Shown here piece by piece: positions 34,407-44,769 of a stretch of DNA of 64,000 nt (positions are counted from its first letter, which is position 1; each line of letters starts with the position of its first letter). A program made the translations under genes and the position numbers. The DNA is from Butyrivibrio sp. INlla21 (lineage in GTDB: Bacteria; Bacillota; Clostridia; Lachnospirales; Lachnospiraceae): the NCBI RefSeq assembly GCF_900116875.1, contig NZ_FPCC01000004.1, forward strand, positions 155,308 to 219,307, in the 5' to 3' direction. The notes beneath the pieces were generated by a model. It was not told the origin of the DNA. It ran no database searches and was given only the letters and a program-made list of their open reading frames with translations.

Positions 34407-35364
34407 AATTTACTATGTTTCTTGATTCTCCGTTCATAAACGCAAGAACATTCTTTTTTACTTCCGATAGACATCTCTTTCTGGCCTCGGTGCTGCCCCA
34501 TGCCATATGAGGTGTCACAAAGAGCTTCCCACTGTCCTTAATATCAAGAAGGGGCGAATTCTTTGCCATAGGTTCAGGATTAAGCACATCAAGACCTGCA
34601 GCCTTGATCTTACCCTCTTTAAGAGCATCGGCGAGATCTTTTTCGTTTACGACCGCTCCTCTGGCAACGTTTATAAGTATCGCTGTTTCCTTCATTTTTT
34701 CAAACGCATCTTTATTAAACAGCTCTCTGGTCCTCTCTGTAAGAGGACAATGAATCGAGATCACATCGCATCTACTTAAAAGCTCGTCAAACTCAACTCT
34801 CTCATACTCGGTACAAGTGCTGTTTCCCGAAGCCGAGTAAAAGATAACATTGGCGCCGAAAGCCGTAGCGATCTGAGCTACCTTTCTTCCGATATTACCC
34901 ATTCCCACGATTCCGTAGGTCTTTCCGTCAAGCTCTTCAAACGGAATATCCAGGCAGCAAAAATGAGACTGATTGGCATATCCTCCGCTCTTTACAAATT
35001 CATCATAATGTCTTGAATTCTCCATAAGATAAAAAAGAAGTGCAAATGTATGCTGCGCTACCGATGCCGTTGAATAATTAACTACATTGGCAACCTTTAC
35101 TCCATGTCTGTTGCACGCCTCAATATTGGCATTGTCAAAGCCCGTCGCAAACTCGCATATAAGCTTTAAATTGGGAGCAGCATCCAGGATCACATCGGAT
35201 ATCGCACTCTTATTTATCATAAGTACTTCCGCGTCCTTAAGCCTTTCCGCCGCGTTATCATCGGTGATCTTATCGGGATAATATGTCACCTCTCCAAGAT
35301 CGTCATATAGGCTGTAATCCATGTCTGAGCCTACGCTGTCAATATCTGCTACTACTACTTTCAT
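34405..35364 (-). CDS. D-2-hydroxyacid dehydrogenase, NAD-dependent
   Basis: A 319-aa enzyme of the D-isomer-specific 2-hydroxyacid dehydrogenase family. It has the Rossmann motif GMGNIG near 153, the catalytic Arg in NVARGAVV, the Glu in DVLNPEP and the His in TPHMAW. It would reduce or oxidise a short 2-keto/2-hydroxy acid such as glyoxylate, hydroxypyruvate or pyruvate; which one cannot be told. CGGAGAA precedes the ATG. Single gene. Confidence 0.92.
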   Translation of the reverse strand: MKVVVADIDSVGSDMDYSLYDDLGEVTYYPDKITDDNAAERLKDAEVLMINKSAISDVILDAAPNLKLICEFATGFDNANIEACNRHGVKVANVVNYSTASVAQHTFALLFYLMENSRHYDEFVKSGGYANQSHFCCLDIPFEELDGKTYGIVGMGNIGRKVAQIATAFGANVIFYSASGNSTCTEYERVEFDELLSRCDVISIHCPLTERTRELFNKDAFEKMKETAILINVARGAVVNEKDLADALKEGKIKAAGLDVLNPEPMAKNSPLLDIKDSGKLFVTPHMAWGSTEARKRCLSEVKKNVLAFMNGESRNIVN

Positions 35365-35411
35365 AATAATTCTCCGTTTTCATAAAATAAAAGAGTCGCC
35401 CGGACTCTTTC

Positions 35412-35455
35412 AAAAATATCGCCTGAAAGACATTCTATCACATCTCTCAGGCGAT
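35412..35455 (-). terminator. Terminator of the diguanylate cyclase gene
   Basis: A 9-bp perfect stem (ATCGCCTGA 35418-35426 with TCAGGCGAT 35447-35455) with TTTTT following on the minus strand (A run 35412-35416). Confidence 0.85.
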
Positions 35456-35473
35456 GACTTATTATTTTTTGAT

Positions 35474-36913
35474 CTATCTCTGACGAACAGCCTTCATCTG
35501 TTTCTTGGTCTCATACATCTCACGGTCTGCTCTCTTAAGCACGGAGTAAGCCGTCTCATCGATATTATCATCATAAATAGCAACACCGATCGCAGCGGAG
35601 ATTCTCTCCCAAGGTTGAAGCTCCTTGTCGTTTTGAAGCTCTTCCATTCTGGATTTCATCTTGGCTATAAGCATATCTCTGTGCTCAAAATCTCTGTTCT
35701 CAAGAAGAACAACGAACTCATCTCCGCCGATACGGAAAACGGGTGAATGTTCGAATGTATCGCAGATAAGCTTACACATATTCTTGATATAAAGATCTCC
35801 GCACTCATGTCCGAAGGTATCGTTGATTCGCTTAAGATAATTAATATCAACCATTATCATGCCGAACCTGGCGGTCTGAGTAATGATATCGGAATTAAGT
35901 CGTACCTCGGTCTTGTCGTAGGCCGCTTTGTTCTTAACTCCGGTCAAGGCATCTCTGAGCGCAAAGTCATTAACCTTGGTCATCTCAAGTGCCATATTGT
36001 CAATCTTATTTGCCGAAACAATGATCTCTTCAACATAGTTCTGCATATCTTTTGACATGCTGACTATCGTATCGGACAAGGACTCAAGCTCGTCACCCGT
36101 GTGAATTCCGGGATCTTCAAGCACAAGCATTGAAGGATCCTTTTGTAAATGGCTTCTCTTTGCAAAATCGGAAGCACTCTTCTCGATTTTCTGAAGAGGA
36201 TCGATAACTCTTCTCTGCAGCCAGAATACCATGATGGCGGCAAATACTATGGCAAGAATAAGAGCAAAAAGAGCTATGACCATGACATACTCTTTTAATG
36301 CCTGATCAACTTCGGCAAGGGTGACACCCGTTGAAAGGATTGCAACAGGCTTACCGTCAGAAGTTCTTATGATTGCTTCTGCTCCGTACTCATCACCGAA
36401 ATCACTGTGCTCAATCTTATATATCGGTTCTGTAAGTGTATTTTGTTCTTCATAAAGGCGCGGCAGATCGTCGGGCTTAAAAAACTGTCCGATAAGATCG
36501 CCAAGGTCGGGTATCGGAATATCGGGATTAAGATCGGCTCCCGTCTTTTCTCCTTCGCTAAGTCCCGACACAACCTGCATCAGATCATACTTGTCATCAA
36601 CCTTAACAGCCTTGGTAAGAACGATATAATCAAGCCTCGACCATTTTCGCTCCTGCTCAAGGAACACCGTCATCTCTTCAAATTTCTCGGACTTTTGCTT
36701 AGTCTCGATACAATTATCAAGATCCTCCGCATCGATCCTATCGAGCGTAATATTGACAACATCCTCAAGTCTCTTGGTATACATGTCCATCATGCTGGTC
36801 CTGAAAATATAGAAGCTGACAACACTCAGCACCAGACACAGGAACACAATGATCAACATGCATACCAGAATAATGTGGAACTTAAGCGAATTCTCATAAT
36901 TTTTCTTCATCAT
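35474..36913 (-). CDS. Membrane diguanylate cyclase (sensor + HAMP + GGDEF)
   Basis: A 479-aa protein with TM1 (~12-34), an extracytoplasmic region of ~175 residues with Cache-like character (YGAEAIIRTSDGKPVAILSTG), TM2 (~210-232), HAMP, and a C-terminal GGDEF domain (~310-475) with the intact motif RIGGDEFVVL and NDTFGHECGD. It should make c-di-GMP. No RxxD inhibitory site is seen five residues before the motif (the residues are EHSPVF), so product inhibition of the usual kind is not expected. It is the only GGDEF protein in the window that looks catalytically competent. Confidence 0.9.
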   Translation of the reverse strand: MMKKNYENSLKFHIILVCMLIIVFLCLVLSVVSFYIFRTSMMDMYTKRLEDVVNITLDRIDAEDLDNCIETKQKSEKFEEMTVFLEQERKWSRLDYIVLTKAVKVDDKYDLMQVVSGLSEGEKTGADLNPDIPIPDLGDLIGQFFKPDDLPRLYEEQNTLTEPIYKIEHSDFGDEYGAEAIIRTSDGKPVAILSTGVTLAEVDQALKEYVMVIALFALILAIVFAAIMVFWLQRRVIDPLQKIEKSASDFAKRSHLQKDPSMLVLEDPGIHTGDELESLSDTIVSMSKDMQNYVEEIIVSANKIDNMALEMTKVNDFALRDALTGVKNKAAYDKTEVRLNSDIITQTARFGMIMVDINYLKRINDTFGHECGDLYIKNMCKLICDTFEHSPVFRIGGDEFVVLLENRDFEHRDMLIAKMKSRMEELQNDKELQPWERISAAIGVAIYDDNIDETAYSVLKRADREMYETKKQMKAVRQR

Positions 36914-36967
36914 TTTACCCTCATAAAATATGCTGAATAAAAACTACAATAGCCCTATGTAAATGAA

Positions 36968-38662
36968 TTACTCTACAGAATTGATAAGTCCGAAAATTTC
37001 TTCTTTTATCTGTTTATTTGTCAAAAGAGCATTCTCTCTTGAGTTTCTGTTTGAATAGAAATAAAACTTGATCTTAGGCTCTGTTCCGCTTGGTCTTATC
37101 GCAAACCACGAACCGTTATCAAGGAAGATTCTGATAGCGTTCTGAGGCGGTATATCCTCATAGCCATTAATATAATCAATTACCTTCTCAGTCTTTGCCC
37201 CCGCAACCTCTGAAGGTATATTCTCTCTAAACCACTTCATCATACGCTGTATTCTCTGAGCTCCCGGAATACCCTCAAGTACGATATTGGGTTCATCCTC
37301 TGCAAAGAAGCCGTACTTTGCATAAATCTCCTGAAGAACGTCCCAAAGAGTCTTTCCCTGCTTTCTGTAATATGCAGCCGCTTCCGCAACAAGCATACCC
37401 GCAGAAATTCCGTCCTTATCACGGATATCCTCGCATACAGCATATCCTACAGACTCCTCATATCCAAAGAGATATGTGTAGCCGTTTTCATGAAGATAAG
37501 GTATCTTACCGCAGATATTTTTAAAGCCCGTTAAGGTCTCAAACATCTCTACGCCGTACGCGCTCGCCATTATAGTTGAAAGAGTCGATGTAACGATCGA
37601 CTTTACCATTGCTCCTTTTTCGGGTAATGTTCCGGCGGACTTGTGTCCCTCAAGAACATAATTTACAAGAAGATATCCCGTCTGATTGCCGTTAAGAGGA
37701 ATATAGTTGCCGTTGTCATCACGTATCTCAATAGCAAATCTGTCCGCATCGGGATCGGTAGCCATAAGAAGTTCTGCCCCAAACTCTCTTCCGTACTGTT
37801 CGCTTAATTTAAATGCTTTGGGATCCTCGGGATTGGGATATCCTACCGTTGTAAAATCGGGATCCGGATTTTCCTGCTCCGGAACGATCTTCCAGTTTGT
37901 AAATCCTCTGTCAGTAAGCATCTGTCTGAAAGGAATGGAACCGCAGCCGTTTAGAGGCGTATAAACAAGAGGAATACTAAGGTCGAGCTCATCGCCCTCG
38001 TGAATAGCCATTCCCTCAATCTTATCAAGATACTCTCTGTCATAATCTGCGGAAAGAACCGTGATCATGCCGGACTTCACACCCTCATCGAAATCAGATG
38101 TCTTGATTCCCGTCCAGATATCAACTTTATTGATCTCTTCCGTCATTCCGTCAGCAACATCGGATGAAACCTGACATCCGTCGTCCCAATATGCCTTATA
38201 GCCGTTATATTCCTTTGGATTGTGAGAAGCTGTGATATTGATTCCCGATGTTGTTCCGAGCCTCCTTATCATGAAAGCAAGCTCAGGTGTCGGGCGAAGA
38301 TCCGGAAATGTATATACTTTAATACCGTTCGCCGCAAAGATGCCTGCTGCAAACATAGAAAATTCTTTTGAAAAATGTCTGGGATCGTGCGCTATCACGA
38401 TACCCTTGTCCATTGCTTCCTTGCCCTTTGATACAATGTATGCGGCAACACCCTGAGAAGCCTTGCCGACTGTAAGGAAATTCATTCTGTTGGTACCTGC
38501 GCCCACTTTTCCTCTAAGTCCCGCAGTACCAAACGACAGATCCTGATAGAATCTGTCCTCGATCTCCTTGTCATCTCCCTTGATTCCAAGGAGCTCAGCC
38601 TTTAACGGATCGTCGTCCTTAAGATTTGTAAGCCATTCATTATATCTCGTAATATAATCCAT
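36968..38662 (-). CDS. pgcA: Phosphoglucomutase/phosphomannomutase family, alpha-PGM
   Basis: A 564-aa enzyme of normal length for the family. It has the active Ser motif TASHNP, the metal loop DPDADR, the sugar-binding GYEES and the phosphate-binding RPSGTEPK. It converts glucose 1-phosphate and glucose 6-phosphate, linking glycolysis with glycogen, cell-wall and exopolysaccharide precursors. GGAGG precedes the ATG. Confidence 0.95.
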   Translation of the reverse strand: MDYITRYNEWLTNLKDDDPLKAELLGIKGDDKEIEDRFYQDLSFGTAGLRGKVGAGTNRMNFLTVGKASQGVAAYIVSKGKEAMDKGIVIAHDPRHFSKEFSMFAAGIFAANGIKVYTFPDLRPTPELAFMIRRLGTTSGINITASHNPKEYNGYKAYWDDGCQVSSDVADGMTEEINKVDIWTGIKTSDFDEGVKSGMITVLSADYDREYLDKIEGMAIHEGDELDLSIPLVYTPLNGCGSIPFRQMLTDRGFTNWKIVPEQENPDPDFTTVGYPNPEDPKAFKLSEQYGREFGAELLMATDPDADRFAIEIRDDNGNYIPLNGNQTGYLLVNYVLEGHKSAGTLPEKGAMVKSIVTSTLSTIMASAYGVEMFETLTGFKNICGKIPYLHENGYTYLFGYEESVGYAVCEDIRDKDGISAGMLVAEAAAYYRKQGKTLWDVLQEIYAKYGFFAEDEPNIVLEGIPGAQRIQRMMKWFRENIPSEVAGAKTEKVIDYINGYEDIPPQNAIRIFLDNGSWFAIRPSGTEPKIKFYFYSNRNSRENALLTNKQIKEEIFGLINSVE

Positions 38663-38711
38663 AGATTAACCTCCGCATATATCAATATTTTATCATTTTT
38701 TAGTTAATAAA

Positions 38712-39548
38712 TCATCTTTTTCCAAACTGCCAAAAAACCACTGCACTGCAGGCCGCTACATTCAGCGAGTCAACATTGTGACTCATAGGTATCTTTACGC
38801 AGTAATCGCTATCCCGTATAGTTTCCGGTAAGAGGCCATAACCCTCAGAACCAAGGAGAATTGCAAGCTTATCTTCGTTGTACAGCTCTTCGTCGCCAAG
38901 ATCTGTTGTATCATCCCTGAGCGCCAACGCCACTGTTTTAAAGCCATAATTTTTCAGATCACTGACAGGCTTATCCTTGGGAATATAGGTCCAGGGAATG
39001 CCGAATATCGTTCCCATTGCCACTCTCGCAGCTCTTCTGTACAATGGATCGGCGCAGCCCGATGTAAAAAGGATCGCATCCATGTTAAGAGCCGCAGCGT
39101 TTCTTACTATCGCCCCGACATTGGTGGGATTGGTCACATTTTCAAGAACTGCTATCCTCTTCGCATTCTTGCATATCTCCTCCACGGACGGAAGCTCCCT
39201 TCTTTTCATCGCACACAAAAGACCTCTTGTAAGATGAAAGCCCGTGATGGATTCCAGAATTTCCTCACCCGCAACGTACACCGGAATATCTGTATCTTTA
39301 AATCTTTCCTCATTCTCACATCGAGAAAGAAGCTCTCGTGCCTCTTTATCAAGCTCCGTATCTAAGACAAGAATGGATGCAGGTTCATACCCCGCATCCA
39401 TTGCTCTTTCTATAACCTTGGCAGTCTCTGCGATAAACAGTCCAAGCTTTGGCTCATAGATACGACTCAGCCGGTTCTCGGAAAGTTCATGATATATCTT
39501 TAATTCGTCACTATTAAGATCACTTACGTTTATCAGTCTATATCCCAT
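38712..39548 (-). CDS. SpoU/TrmH-family RNA 2'-O-methyltransferase
   Basis: A 278-aa protein with an N-terminal substrate-binding part and a C-terminal SPOUT domain: NVTNPTNVGAIVRNAAAL, LGSEGYGL and PMSHNVDSLNVAACSAVVFW, the three classical motifs with the SAM-binding knot. It methylates rRNA or tRNA. Its start overlaps the end of the acetyltransferase gene by 16 bases and it has no well-placed ribosome binding site, so translation is probably coupled. Confidence 0.92.
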   Translation of the reverse strand: MGYRLINVSDLNSDELKIYHELSENRLSRIYEPKLGLFIAETAKVIERAMDAGYEPASILVLDTELDKEARELLSRCENEERFKDTDIPVYVAGEEILESITGFHLTRGLLCAMKRRELPSVEEICKNAKRIAVLENVTNPTNVGAIVRNAAALNMDAILFTSGCADPLYRRAARVAMGTIFGIPWTYIPKDKPVSDLKNYGFKTVALALRDDTTDLGDEELYNEDKLAILLGSEGYGLLPETIRDSDYCVKIPMSHNVDSLNVAACSAVVFWQFGKR

Positions 39549-40099
39549 TCTCCAAACCTAACGGCACCGGGATTATCATTATGCTCTCCCAGCATCTTCT
39601 CCATCCATATCATGTCATACCATTTGCCGAATTTGTAACCGCTGTCATGAAAAATGCCGACTATCCTGTAGCCCATCTTCTCATGAAATCTGCAGCTGTC
39701 ATTGGTAAGATTGTCATCCGTTCTGTCGCCGTCAAGATAAGCAATGCAGGCATTTACATTAAGAATGCCCATATCCTTTAATGACTTTTCAAGGACATCG
39801 TACAGCTTTCTTCCAACGCCGCCTCTTTTACAATCTTCTCTGACATATACGGTCGTTTCAACGGACCAATCATACGCCTTTCTTCCCTTAAAAGTAGTCG
39901 CATACGCGTATCCTACGATCTCTCCGTCTCTGACAGCCTTGATGTAGGGAAACTTTGACGAAATATCTCTTATTCGTCCTCTAAATTCCTCAAGTGAAGG
40001 AATTTCATATTCAAAAGAGATCGCGGTTTTCTCCACATAAGGAGCATAAATTGACAAAAGCTGCGACACGTCTTCTTCCGAAACTTTCTCTATAGTCAT
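39533..40099 (-). CDS. GNAT acetyltransferase, phosphinothricin acetyltransferase-like
   Basis: A 188-aa GNAT protein. It has the IYAPYVEKTAISFEYE start typical of Pat/MdnatA enzymes, the acetyl-CoA loop REDCKRGGVGRKLYDVL, and NDSCRFHEKMGYRIVGIFHDSGYKFGKWYD near the end. Members acetylate amino-acid-like compounds such as methionine sulfone or phosphinothricin. It is the first gene of a pair with the methyltransferase. Confidence 0.88.
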   Translation of the reverse strand: MTIEKVSEEDVSQLLSIYAPYVEKTAISFEYEIPSLEEFRGRIRDISSKFPYIKAVRDGEIVGYAYATTFKGRKAYDWSVETTVYVREDCKRGGVGRKLYDVLEKSLKDMGILNVNACIAYLDGDRTDDNLTNDSCRFHEKMGYRIVGIFHDSGYKFGKWYDMIWMEKMLGEHNDNPGAVRFGEWDID

Positions 40100-40119
40100 T
40101 TCTTTTACCTATCCCTGTT

Positions 40120-41796
40120 TTATTTAAAAATCTTTCTGCTCATTTCATCAGAAAGCTCAGCTATTGTGCCATCCTTAAAGGGGCTCTTTAAGCCTACGGC
40201 AGCAAGCTCATTCTCATAGAAGTCCTTGGCGGATAACTTACAAAGCTCAAGATAATGCTCCCAAGCCTCCTTGAAATCCTTATCCATCCAAACTTTAAAC
40301 TGCATAGCGACAACGCTCGCAAGAACATAATCAATGTAATAAAAAGGATTCCAGAAAATATGTCCCTGTCTCTGCCAATAACCACCTCCGTCAAAAAACG
40401 GATCACCATCGAAATCAAGCCAAGGTCTGTAGGTCTTTTCCAACTCTTTCCATGCGTTCTTTCTATCAAGAGGCGTCATATCCGGATTGTCGTAAACGAT
40501 ATGCTGGAATTCATCAACCATACATCCGTACGGAATAAATGTGATGGCATCAGCCATATGCATCTTGCGATAATCACCCGCTCTTTCTCCAAAGAACTTA
40601 TCCATCCAGCCGTAAGTAAAGTACTCCATGGACATAGAGTGGATCTCAGCAGTCTCCATGGTAATATCGTTTTTCTCAAGAATTTCTTCATCTCTCGTGA
40701 TATAACCTTGGAAAGCGTGTCCGCATTCATGTGTGATAACATCAACATCGCCGCTTGTTCCGTTAAAATTGGCGAAAATAATGGGAGCCTTGTACTTTGG
40801 AATAAACTCCATATATCCGCCCTGCTTCTTGGTCTTTCTTCCGAGTACATCAAATAGTTCGCTCTTCATCATAAAATCAAAAAACTCTTTGGTCTCGGGT
40901 GAAAGCTCAGAATACATCTCCTGTCCGGACTTAAGTATCTCTTCGGGAGTTCCGATCGGTGCGGGATTTCCGTTTTTAAAATACATATCGTCATCGTAGT
41001 ATTTAAGCTCATCTACGCCGATCAGCTTTCTTCTTTCTTCCTGCATACCTGTAACAAAAGGAACAAAAGACTCTTTGACCTGCTTTCTGAAATTCTCAAC
41101 CTCGGCTCTTCTGTATGAATTTCTGTTCATACGATTGTAGCCAAGCTCAACATAAGAATCATAGCCAAGTTCTTTAGCCTGCTCTGTTCTATTTTTTACA
41201 AGCTTATCGAATATATCATCGATCTCATCCGTAACCGATAAAAAGAAGTCGGAAAGAGCCTTCCATGCTCTCTTTCTAACGTCTCTGTCATTGTCGGTCA
41301 TCTTCTTATAAAGAAGGGAAATATTGTAGATCTCACCGTCAAAAGGAATCTTGGCGGATGCGATTATCTTGTCATACTTGGCGATAAGTGCGTTTTCCTC
41401 CTGCATAAGGGGAAGTATCTTATCGTTTATGGACTTGTTGGCAAGCTCCATGTTCTTAAATGCAACCTTACTTATCTTTTCTTCAAGATAAGCTCTGTAT
41501 GGTGACTCATATACCACCTTGAGATAATCATTTTGAAGCTGTGCAACAATAGGGGAAATCTCATCAATGTACTCTTTTTCTTCTTCGTAGTACTTATCTG
41601 TGGTATCGATATCATAACGGAATCTACCGATAACGAAATTGGACCAGATCTCTCCTCTCATCTTATAGTACTTCATGTGGAGGTCAAACTGCTCCTCGCC
41701 GCTCTTGGCGTTCTTGCTGTCTCGGATAAGCTCTTCAAAGAAAGCTTTTACCTTATCCATATCAAGACGCTCATAAGGAAACTCTGAAAATTTCAT
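40120..41796 (-). CDS. pepF: M3-family oligoendopeptidase (PepF type)
   Basis: A 558-aa cytosolic zinc peptidase with the HExxH motif as THECGHAF and the third ligand region NDITMETAEIHSMSMEYF. The length and layout match the M3 oligoendopeptidase F group. It degrades short peptides inside the cell. It is a separate gene 20 bp upstream of the acetyltransferase gene and may be transcribed with it. Confidence 0.93.
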   Translation of the reverse strand: MKFSEFPYERLDMDKVKAFFEELIRDSKNAKSGEEQFDLHMKYYKMRGEIWSNFVIGRFRYDIDTTDKYYEEEKEYIDEISPIVAQLQNDYLKVVYESPYRAYLEEKISKVAFKNMELANKSINDKILPLMQEENALIAKYDKIIASAKIPFDGEIYNISLLYKKMTDNDRDVRKRAWKALSDFFLSVTDEIDDIFDKLVKNRTEQAKELGYDSYVELGYNRMNRNSYRRAEVENFRKQVKESFVPFVTGMQEERRKLIGVDELKYYDDDMYFKNGNPAPIGTPEEILKSGQEMYSELSPETKEFFDFMMKSELFDVLGRKTKKQGGYMEFIPKYKAPIIFANFNGTSGDVDVITHECGHAFQGYITRDEEILEKNDITMETAEIHSMSMEYFTYGWMDKFFGERAGDYRKMHMADAITFIPYGCMVDEFQHIVYDNPDMTPLDRKNAWKELEKTYRPWLDFDGDPFFDGGGYWQRQGHIFWNPFYYIDYVLASVVAMQFKVWMDKDFKEAWEHYLELCKLSAKDFYENELAAVGLKSPFKDGTIAELSDEMSRKIFK

Positions 41797-41840
41797 AATA
41801 ATTAAATCCTACTTTCATTTCTTTCGTTCCATTATAACAC

Positions 41841-41875
41841 AAAAAAAGAGGAGCGCCTGCGTTAACAGGCGCTCC
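41841..41875 (-). terminator. Terminator of the sugar ABC transporter operon
   Basis: A perfect 10-bp GC-rich stem (GGAGCGCCTG 41850-41859 with CAGGCGCTCC 41866-41875) with a T run on the minus strand (A run at 41841-41847), 50 bp after the permease stop. Confidence 0.92.
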
Positions 41876-41924
41876 CATATTGTAACCATATACCCCTATA
41901 AGATTAACCTTTTTCTCTAAAAAA

Positions 41925-43115
41925 TCAGTTCTTTGCGAAAAGCTTACCGCCACGCTTTGAAACTACGTCAAAGATAACGGCTGCAAGAAGAACGAGACCT
42001 TTAACCACCTTCTGCATGTTGGCATCGACACCCATAAGTGACATACCAAGGTTAATAACACCCATAAGAACCGCACCGATAATAACCCCGGGAACTGTTC
42101 CGATTCCGCCGTAAGCAGATGCTCCACCGATGAAGCAGGAACCGATAGCATCCATCTCGTAGTTCTGACCGTATGTAGGCTGAGCGGATGTAAGTCTTGC
42201 GATTGTAACCATAGCTGCAAGTGCTGCAAGGAATCCCATGTTTGTGTAAGCAAGGAAGTAAACCTTGTCAGTATTGATACCTGAAAGCTTTGTAGCCTTC
42301 TCGTTGCCACCTACTGCATAGAAGTGACGACCGATTGTTGTGTTACCTGTGATGTAAGCATATACGATAATAACTGCAAGAACCCAGATAAGAACTGTAG
42401 GAATACCCTTGTGCTGAGCGAGCTTATAAGCAAATGCCATGATAACTGCTACAATTGCAACAAGCTTACCAACAAAGATCCAAAGTGCCTCAACCTGATA
42501 GTTCTTTGTCTTTTTCTTAATACGTGATCCGAACTGTGTAAGTACGAATACTGTAGCAGCTACAAGACCGCCGAGAAGACATGTAAGGTTAAGTGTTCCG
42601 TTTCCGAAAACATCGTGAATATAGCAATCAGCTCCGCCACCGAAGAGGTTAACGAATGTAGTCTTATTGGTAATTGATACTGTAAGACCGTTAAGTACTA
42701 CGTTTGAAAGTCCTCTGAACGCAAGCATACCTGCAAGTGTTACGATGAAAGGAGGAATTCTTACAAACGCGATCCAGAAGCCCTGGAATGCACCGATTGC
42801 TGTACCAACCAAGATCATGATGATGATCGTAAGCCAAACGGGAACACCTTTGTTAACCATAAGTGTTGCACCAACGGCACCAACGAAACATACAACCGAT
42901 CCAACCGAAAGATCGATGTTACCACCGGTCAAGATACAAAGAAGCATACCTGTTGCAAGAATAAATACGTATGCGTTCTGTGAAATCAAGTTACTAACGT
43001 TCATGGGAAGAAGAAGCGCTCCGCCTGTTCTCCATGAAAAGAATGCTACTACTATGATCAATACAAAGATCATTGTATATTTTTTTAAAAATCCAAGAAT
43101 TTGCTGTCCGCTCAT
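41925..43115 (-). CDS. gguB: Sugar ABC transporter permease (GguB/XylH type)
   Basis: A 396-aa protein with about 10 hydrophobic segments, of the BPD_transp_2 family used by CUT2 sugar importers. Recognisable parts are GGNIDLSVGSVVCF, TLAGMLAFRG, AVGGNEKATKLSGI and GGASAYGGIGTVPGVIIGA. An insertion of about 50 residues in the middle (RIKKKTKNYQVEALW) is typical of the GguB/XylH branch. Its ATG shares one base with the ATPase stop codon and has AAGGAGG upstream. Confidence 0.92.
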   Translation of the reverse strand: MSGQQILGFLKKYTMIFVLIIVVAFFSWRTGGALLLPMNVSNLISQNAYVFILATGMLLCILTGGNIDLSVGSVVCFVGAVGATLMVNKGVPVWLTIIIMILVGTAIGAFQGFWIAFVRIPPFIVTLAGMLAFRGLSNVVLNGLTVSITNKTTFVNLFGGGADCYIHDVFGNGTLNLTCLLGGLVAATVFVLTQFGSRIKKKTKNYQVEALWIFVGKLVAIVAVIMAFAYKLAQHKGIPTVLIWVLAVIIVYAYITGNTTIGRHFYAVGGNEKATKLSGINTDKVYFLAYTNMGFLAALAAMVTIARLTSAQPTYGQNYEMDAIGSCFIGGASAYGGIGTVPGVIIGAVLMGVINLGMSLMGVDANMQKVVKGLVLLAAVIFDVVSKRGGKLFAKN

Positions 43116-44662
43116 TATTTAACCTCCTTATTTCCGGATGACTGCAAGATATAAGTCATAATTTTTTCCTGAGTAGCGTCTTTACCATCAAGCTCTCCTA
43201 CCATCTGGCCTTCATTCATAACATATATTCTGTCACACATGCCAAGAATTTCAGGAAGCTCAGAAGAAATCATGATAACTGATTTACCTTCCGCAACGAG
43301 CTGGTTGATAATACAGTAAATTTCATATTTAGCACCTACGTCGATACCTCTTGTAGGCTCATCGAGGATAAGAATGTCAGGATTAGCAAACATCCACTTT
43401 GCAAGAAGAACCTTCTGCTGGTTACCACCACTAAGGTTTCCTACATTCTGTTCTACGGTAGGACATTTTGTCTTAAGCTTGTCCTTATACTCAACCGCAA
43501 CAGAGAATTCTTTATCCTTATCAATAACGGAACGATTACTTACTTCCTCAAGATTTGCAAGTGTTGTATTTATCTTGATAGGATTGGTAAGAATAAGTCC
43601 GTTTCCTTTACGATCCTCAGTAACATAAGCAAGCTTATGTTTAATGGCATCTTTAACCGATTTAAGGTGAACTTCCTTGCCGTTAATAAAGAGCTGACCG
43701 GAAATATTCTCTCCGTAGCTTCTTCCGAAAATACTCATGGCAAGTTCTGTTCTTCCGGCACCCATAAGTCCGGAAATGCCGAGTACCTCACCTTTTCTGA
43801 CGTTAAGATTGACATTCTTTACTATCTTCTTATCAGTATATAAAGGATGGTAAACATTCCAATCCTTAACTTCCATCATTATTTCGCCGATATGAGACTC
43901 TCTCTTGGGGAATCTGTCTGAAAGTTCACGACCAACCATTCCCTTAATGATCCTAGCCTCAGAGATGTCATCAACACCCTTTGTAAGAGTCTCAATAGTT
44001 GAACCGTCACGGATAACCGTGATCTTATCAGCAACATAAGAAATCTCGTTAAGCTTATGAGAAATGATGATAGATGTAAGGCCCTGTTCCTTCTTAAGCT
44101 TGAGCATAAGATCAAGAAGTGCCTTAGAATCACTCTCATTAAGTGATGATGTGGGCTCATCGAGAATAAGAAGTCTTGCGTTCTTTGAAAGAGCCTTCGC
44201 AATCTCAACAAGCTGCTGTTTACCAACACCAATATCCTTAATCAGTGTCTGAGTACTGTCCTTAAGTCCGACAATATCCAGATATTTACGAGCTAAAGCG
44301 TTTGTTTCGTTCCAATCGATCTTGAAAGAATTACCTCTCTCATTACCAAGGAACATGTTTTCAGCTATTGTAAGATAAGGAATAAGTGCAAGTTCCTGAT
44401 GAATGATAACTATTCCTTTTTCTTCACTGTTCTTTATATCTTCGAATTTGCAAACCTCGGAGTCATATATGATATCACCTTCATAGGATCCGTAAGGATA
44501 AATTCCACTAAGCACGTTCATCAGTGTAGATTTACCAGCGCCATTTTCACCTACCAGCGCGTGAATTTCGCCCTCTTCAACCTGAAGATTTACATTATCC
44601 AAGGCTTTCACACCGGGGAAGGTTTTGGTGATATTCTTCATTTCCAATAATATCTTCGCCAA
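43115..44662 (-). CDS. gguA: Sugar ABC transporter ATP-binding protein, two ATPase domains (GguA/XylG type)
   Basis: A 515-aa protein with two fused ATPase domains. The first has Walker [10 protein letters not shown] and Walker [12 protein letters not shown]; the second has [14 protein letters not shown] and [13 protein letters not shown] and, as usual, a degenerate Walker A (GLMGAGRTE). It powers the CUT2 permease. The start codon is TTG at 44662, with GGAGGGG eight bases upstream. It lies between the binding-protein and permease genes. Confidence 0.93.
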   Translation of the reverse strand: MAKILLEMKNITKTFPGVKALDNVNLQVEEGEIHALVGENGAGKSTLMNVLSGIYPYGSYEGDIIYDSEVCKFEDIKNSEEKGIVIIHQELALIPYLTIAENMFLGNERGNSFKIDWNETNALARKYLDIVGLKDSTQTLIKDIGVGKQQLVEIAKALSKNARLLILDEPTSSLNESDSKALLDLMLKLKKEQGLTSIIISHKLNEISYVADKITVIRDGSTIETLTKGVDDISEARIIKGMVGRELSDRFPKRESHIGEIMMEVKDWNVYHPLYTDKKIVKNVNLNVRKGEVLGISGLMGAGRTELAMSIFGRSYGENISGQLFINGKEVHLKSVKDAIKHKLAYVTEDRKGNGLILTNPIKINTTLANLEEVSNRSVIDKDKEFSVAVEYKDKLKTKCPTVEQNVGNLSGGNQQKVLLAKWMFANPDILILDEPTRGIDVGAKYEIYCIINQLVAEGKSVIMISSELPEILGMCDRIYVMNEGQMVGELDGKDATQEKIMTYILQSSGNKEVK

Positions 44663-44716
44663 GTTTACCCCTCCTTATTAAATAAATTAAGATTAGTCAT
44701 TTTTTTCCTATAAAGA

Positions 44717-44738
44717 GGCGGGTCTTATAAGGCCCGCC
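44717..44738 (-). promoter_or_regulatory. Intercistronic hairpin between chvE and gguA
   Basis: A GC-rich 8-bp stem (GGCGGGTC 44717-44724 with GGCCCGCC 44731-44738, one G-T pair), in the 107-bp gap after the binding-protein gene. Only a weak T run follows. It matches the position of hairpins in the two other transporter operons. Confidence 0.65.
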
Positions 44739-44769
44739 CCCCCTGTTTATATTGTTTTGTTTAAATCAA

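Noticed and set aside
40255..40857. A 200-codon plus-strand open frame opposite pepF
   Set aside because: pepF has a complete active site and a good ribosome binding site on the other strand; the antisense frame resembles no family.
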